64,000 nt of DNA, taken from assembly GCF_021261325.1 (NCBI RefSeq), contig NZ_JAJSBI010000002.1, positions 558,001-622,000 of the forward strand, read 5' to 3'. Below, one piece after another: positions 61,520 through 64,000 of the stretch. The notes beneath the pieces are model-generated. The model was not told the origin of the DNA and searched no databases. It saw only the letters and a program-made list of their open reading frames with translations. The translations under genes and the position numbers were made by a program. The number at the start of each line of letters is the position of its first letter. The stretch's first letter is position 1. Source of the stretch: Streptomyces guryensis (GTDB taxonomy: Bacteria; Actinomycetota; Actinomycetes; Streptomycetales; Streptomycetaceae).

Positions 61520-62650
61520 GTGACGGCGCAGCATCAATCCCGCTTGGCCAGTTTCACCGGCGACGCGAACCCGTACGGAGGCGGTGATCCGTACGCCGAC
61601 TACCGCACCGCCGACTTCCCCTTCACCCAGTACGCCAACCTCGCCGACCGGCAGCTCGGAGCCGGCGTGATCGCCGCCAACGACGAGTTCTTCGCCCAGC
61701 GCGAGAACCTGCTGGTGCCCGAGGCGGCCGAGTTCGACCCCGAGCACTTCGGGCACAAGGGCAAGGTCATGGACGGCTGGGAGACGCGCCGCCGCCGTGG
61801 CGCATCGGCCGAGCACCCGTGGCCGACGGCCGAGGACCACGACTGGGCACTGGTCCGCCTCGGCGCGCCCGGCGTGATCCGCGGGATCGTCGTCGACACG
61901 GCCCACTTCCGCGGCAACTACCCGCAGGCGGTGTCGGTCGAGGGCACGTCGGTACCCGGCTCCCCGTCCCCGGAGGAGCTCCTGGGCGACGACGTGAAGT
62001 GGACGACCCTCGTCCCGCGCACCCCGGTGGGCGGCCACGCGGCCAACGGCTTCGCCGTCTCGGCCGAGCAGCGCTTCACACACCTCCGCGTCAACCAGCA
62101 CCCCGACGGCGGCATCGCGCGCCTGCGCGTGTACGGCGAGGTCGTCCCGGACCCCGAGTGGCTGGCGACCCTGGGCACCTTCGACGTCGTCGCCCTGGAG
62201 AACGGCGGCCAGGCCGAGGACGCCTCCAACCTCTTCTACTCCCCGGCCACGAACACCATCCAGCCGGGCCGCTCCCGCAAGATGGACGACGGCTGGGAGA
62301 CCCGCCGCCGCCGCGACCAGGGCAACGACTGGATCCGCTACCGCCTCGCGGCCCAGTCCCAGATCCGCGCGATCGAGATCGACACGGCGTATCTGAAGGG
62401 CAACAGCGCGGGCTGGGCCTCGGTGTCGGTGAAGGACGGCGAGGGTGGTGACTGGCGCGAGGTACTCCCGCGCACGCGCCTCCAGCCCGACACCAACCAC
62501 CGCTTCGTCCTGCCGGCCCCGGCCGTCGGCACCCACGCGCGCGTGGACATCTTCCCGGACGGCGGCATCTCGCGGCTGCGGCTCTTCGGCTCCCTGACGG
62601 AAGCAGGTGCGACGGCGCTTGCGGCCCGGCACCAGGAACTGGGGGGCTGA
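61520..62650 (+). CDS. alc: Allantoicase
   Basis: 376 aa from the GTG at 61520, with GAAAGGA 14 bases upstream; other starts are not convincing. Two homologous jelly-roll repeats, each opening with MDGWETRRRR or DDGWETRRRR (near residues 83 and 256) and each containing IRG/IRAIEIDTA(H/Y)(F/L)(R/K)GN. It hydrolyses allantoate to ureidoglycolate and urea. Glyoxylate then arises and is used by malate synthase in the same regulon. Confidence 0.96.
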   Translation: MTAQHQSRLASFTGDANPYGGGDPYADYRTADFPFTQYANLADRQLGAGVIAANDEFFAQRENLLVPEAAEFDPEHFGHKGKVMDGWETRRRRGASAEHPWPTAEDHDWALVRLGAPGVIRGIVVDTAHFRGNYPQAVSVEGTSVPGSPSPEELLGDDVKWTTLVPRTPVGGHAANGFAVSAEQRFTHLRVNQHPDGGIARLRVYGEVVPDPEWLATLGTFDVVALENGGQAEDASNLFYSPATNTIQPGRSRKMDDGWETRRRRDQGNDWIRYRLAAQSQIRAIEIDTAYLKGNSAGWASVSVKDGEGGDWREVLPRTRLQPDTNHRFVLPAPAVGTHARVDIFPDGGISRLRLFGSLTEAGATALAARHQELGG

Positions 62651-62664
62651 GGCAGGCTGGTTCT

Positions 62665-62847
62665 CGCCCCCGCCGCCCCTTCCCAATCCCGTCCCCTGGG
62701 GGCTCCGCCCCCAGGCCCCCGTTTCGGCCTGAACGGCCTCGTCCTCAAACGCCGGACGGGCTGAAGGCATCCAGCCCCTCCGGCGTTCGAGGAGCGGGGG
62801 TCCGGGGGCCGGCCCCCGGGTCGGGACGGGAAGGGGCGGCGGGGGCG
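62665..62847. repeat. Nested long inverted repeat / bidirectional terminator region
   Basis: Outer arms of 20 bp are perfect: CGCCCCCGCCGCCCCTTCCC at 62665-62684 and its complement at 62828-62847. Inside are a 9-bp-arm hairpin at 62695-62715 and an imperfect 22-bp-arm hairpin at 62742-62793 whose sequence (CGCCGGACGGGCTG ... CAGCCCCTCCGGCG) recurs widely in Streptomyces intergenic DNA. It lies between convergent allantoicase and SDR genes. Confidence 0.75.
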
Positions 62848-62863
62848 AAAGCCTTCGACGGCA

Positions 62864-63610
62864 TCACGCCGCGAACCCGCCGTCCACCGCGAACTCGGCC
62901 CCGGTGACGTACTCAGCCCCCGCCAGGTACGCCACCATCCCCGCCACCTCCTCGGCCGTCCCGTAACGACCGACCGCCGTCATCGCCGCCTGACCGGCCG
63001 CATCGGGCCCATCCGCAGGATTCATATCCGTGTCGATCGGACCGGGATGCACGATGTTCGCCGCGATCCCCCGTCCACCCAACTCCCGGGCCAGCGCCTT
63101 CGTCAGGCCCACCAGGGCCGCCTTGCTCGTGGCGTACAGCGTCCCGCCCGGCCCCGGCACCCGCTGGGTCATACACGTACCGATCGTGATGATCCGCCCC
63201 CCGGACGCCATCCGCGCAGCCGCCGCCTGCGAGGTCAGGAACACGCCCCGGACGTTCACCGAAAGGACCCGGTCGACGTCGGCGAGCGCCAGACCGTGCA
63301 ACGGTCCCAGCACGCCCACGCCCGCGTTGTTCACCAGCACATCGAGCCCGCCCAGCGCCACCGCCGCACGTTCCACCGCCCCCGCCGCCTCGTCCGCATC
63401 CGCGGAATCCGCCCGCAGAGCCACCCCCCGCCGCCCCAGCGCCTCGATCCGCCGTACGACGTCCGCGGCCGCATCGCTGCCGTTCACACACGTCACGGCC
63501 ACGTCCGCGCCGTCCCGGGCGAGCCGCAGCGCCGTCGCCGCACCGATGCCGCGGCTGCCGCCGGTCACCAGGGCCACCTTGCCTTCGAGAGTTCCGTCAG
63601 TGGTTGTCAT
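62864..63610 (-). CDS. SDR family oxidoreductase
   Basis: 248 aa from the ATG at 63610. VTGGSRGIGAATALRLARDG at ~16-35, NNAGVGVLG near 90, catalytic Ser replaced or shifted in ITIGTCMTQR near 140 (Thr/Cys instead of the usual Ser), YATSKAAL near 157, VHPGPIDTDMNP near 187 and FAVDGGF at the end. 3-oxoacyl-ACP reductase-like; substrate unknown. The missing active-site Ser at the expected place is worth noting, although Thr can substitute. Confidence 0.86.
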   Translation of the reverse strand: MTTTDGTLEGKVALVTGGSRGIGAATALRLARDGADVAVTCVNGSDAAADVVRRIEALGRRGVALRADSADADEAAGAVERAAVALGGLDVLVNNAGVGVLGPLHGLALADVDRVLSVNVRGVFLTSQAAAARMASGGRIITIGTCMTQRVPGPGGTLYATSKAALVGLTKALARELGGRGIAANIVHPGPIDTDMNPADGPDAAGQAAMTAVGRYGTAEEVAGMVAYLAGAEYVTGAEFAVDGGFAA

Positions 63611-63730
63611 GGATCCATCCCAGCGCCGGCCGCGCGCTGGCGCCGGCGGCGAACGGACACCGAGATCGAGTGGCCGGAACACACCGGATCAGGCCGGAAC
63701 TCTTTCCTCCACCTCCCGCGTTCTCCCCAC

Positions 63731-64000
63731 GTGACACTTCAGCAAGAGATCGTCGGCACCGCCATGCAGATGGCGGTCGTCAACCTGCGCCCCGGTCAGA
63801 CCGTGTACTGCGAGGCGGGCAAGTTCCTGTTCAAGACGACGAACGTGACCATGGAGACCCGCCTCTCCGGTCCCTCGAACGGCGGCGGGCAGTCCCAGGG
63901 CGGCGGAGGCGGTGGCATGGGCGGCATGCTGCGCCAGGCCATGGGTACCGCCATGCAGGTCGGCCAGCGCATGCTCGCGGGCGAGTCGCTCGCGTTCCAG
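63731..64000 (+). CDS. AIM24 family protein (3' end beyond the window)
   Basis: First 90 codons of a gene starting with the GTG at 63731 (no clear ribosome site). MTLQQEIVGTAMQMAVVNL, then RPGQTVYCEAGKFLFKT, is a typical AIM24/TIGR00266-type opening, followed by a Gly-rich GGGQSQGGGGGGMGGML insertion and GQRMLAGESLAFQ. A beta-prism-like cytoplasmic protein of unknown function, often found in Streptomyces as tandem paralogues. Confidence 0.78.
   Translation, partial: MTLQQEIVGTAMQMAVVNLRPGQTVYCEAGKFLFKTTNVTMETRLSGPSNGGGQSQGGGGGGMGGMLRQAMGTAMQVGQRMLAGESLAFQ

Overview
The window is a stretch of a Streptomyces-type chromosome. GC is very high, third codon positions are nearly all G or C, GTG starts are common, and operons are packed with 4-base ATGA/GTGA overlaps. 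Gene families typical of the genus are present (DUF6069, DUF5955, NIS siderophore synthetases, an Actinobacteria-style paa operon, and the IclR/allantoinase/allantoicase/malate synthase block).

Layout. (1) 1-5.5 kb: two divergent NIS siderophore synthetases, the left one running off the window; a PEBP-like protein; a TIGR01777 epimerase; and a MarR regulator divergent from a DUF6069 membrane protein across two clear operators. (2) 5.8-15.4 kb: an aromatic-catabolism island with an MFS importer, a LysR regulator and seven collinear genes (two FAH-fold hydrolases, a cyclase-family hydrolase, an FAD hydroxylase, an ACMSD-like amidohydrolase, an extradiol dioxygenase and an SDR). The operon stops in a 12-codon remnant of a CoA-transferase. 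(3) 15.4-22.6 kb: a carbohydrate-active island on the minus strand with a 999-aa beta-helix protein, a GH5 enzyme with a ricin-B domain, a wrecked GH29 alpha-L-fucosidase and a GH59/GH30-like scrap. (4) 22.7-41 kb: a Phe/phenylacetate superoperon with a PLP aminotransferase, a second PaaN-like protein, an Lrp regulator, 2-oxoacid dehydrogenase E1alpha/E1beta/E2, paaN, a thiolase, two enoyl-CoA hydratases, paaH, paaABCDE, and then SRPBCC and DUF3533 genes. (5) 42.7-53 kb: an L-fucose-type catabolic locus with a GntR regulator and a ribose-type ABC importer divergent from a FAH-family hydrolase, L-fuconate dehydratase, SDR, aldo-keto reductase and ruined lutA/lutB. (6) 53-55 kb: an expansin-like secreted protein and a tyrosine-recombinase fragment. 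(7) 54.7-64 kb: core genes, namely a HipA-like kinase, SelW-like protein, malate synthase, a MobA-like nucleotidyltransferase, an IclR regulator, allantoinase, allantoicase, an SDR and a partial AIM24-family gene.

How the pieces work together. The most interesting signal is one operator-like sequence, roughly ATTCATCSGATSTAT, that I read at seven places. Four are in the 830-bp divergent region between the fucose transporter and catabolic operons. The other three are 25-30 kb away in the glycosidase island: one 31 bp upstream of the beta-helix gene, one further upstream of it, and one in front of the dead GH29 fucosidase. This suggests that the GntR protein at 43.4 kb controls a dispersed fucoside-utilisation regulon. 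That regulon is decaying: GH29 is frameshifted and internally deleted, lutA is reduced to its last ~80 codons with a one-base frameshift, lutB is frameshifted and truncated, and no fuconolactonase is present.

A second theme is phenylalanine to phenylacetyl-CoA without a free phenylacetate step: aminotransferase, then a dedicated 2-oxoacid dehydrogenase, then Paa epoxidase and beta-oxidation. Its second PaaN copy has Arg in place of the catalytic Cys. A third is a purine/glyoxylate regulon marked by three TTCC-N7-GGAA sites in front of the IclR/allantoinase pair and the malate synthase gene.

Everything here was read by eye from sequence. Family names rest on remembered motifs, not on searches.
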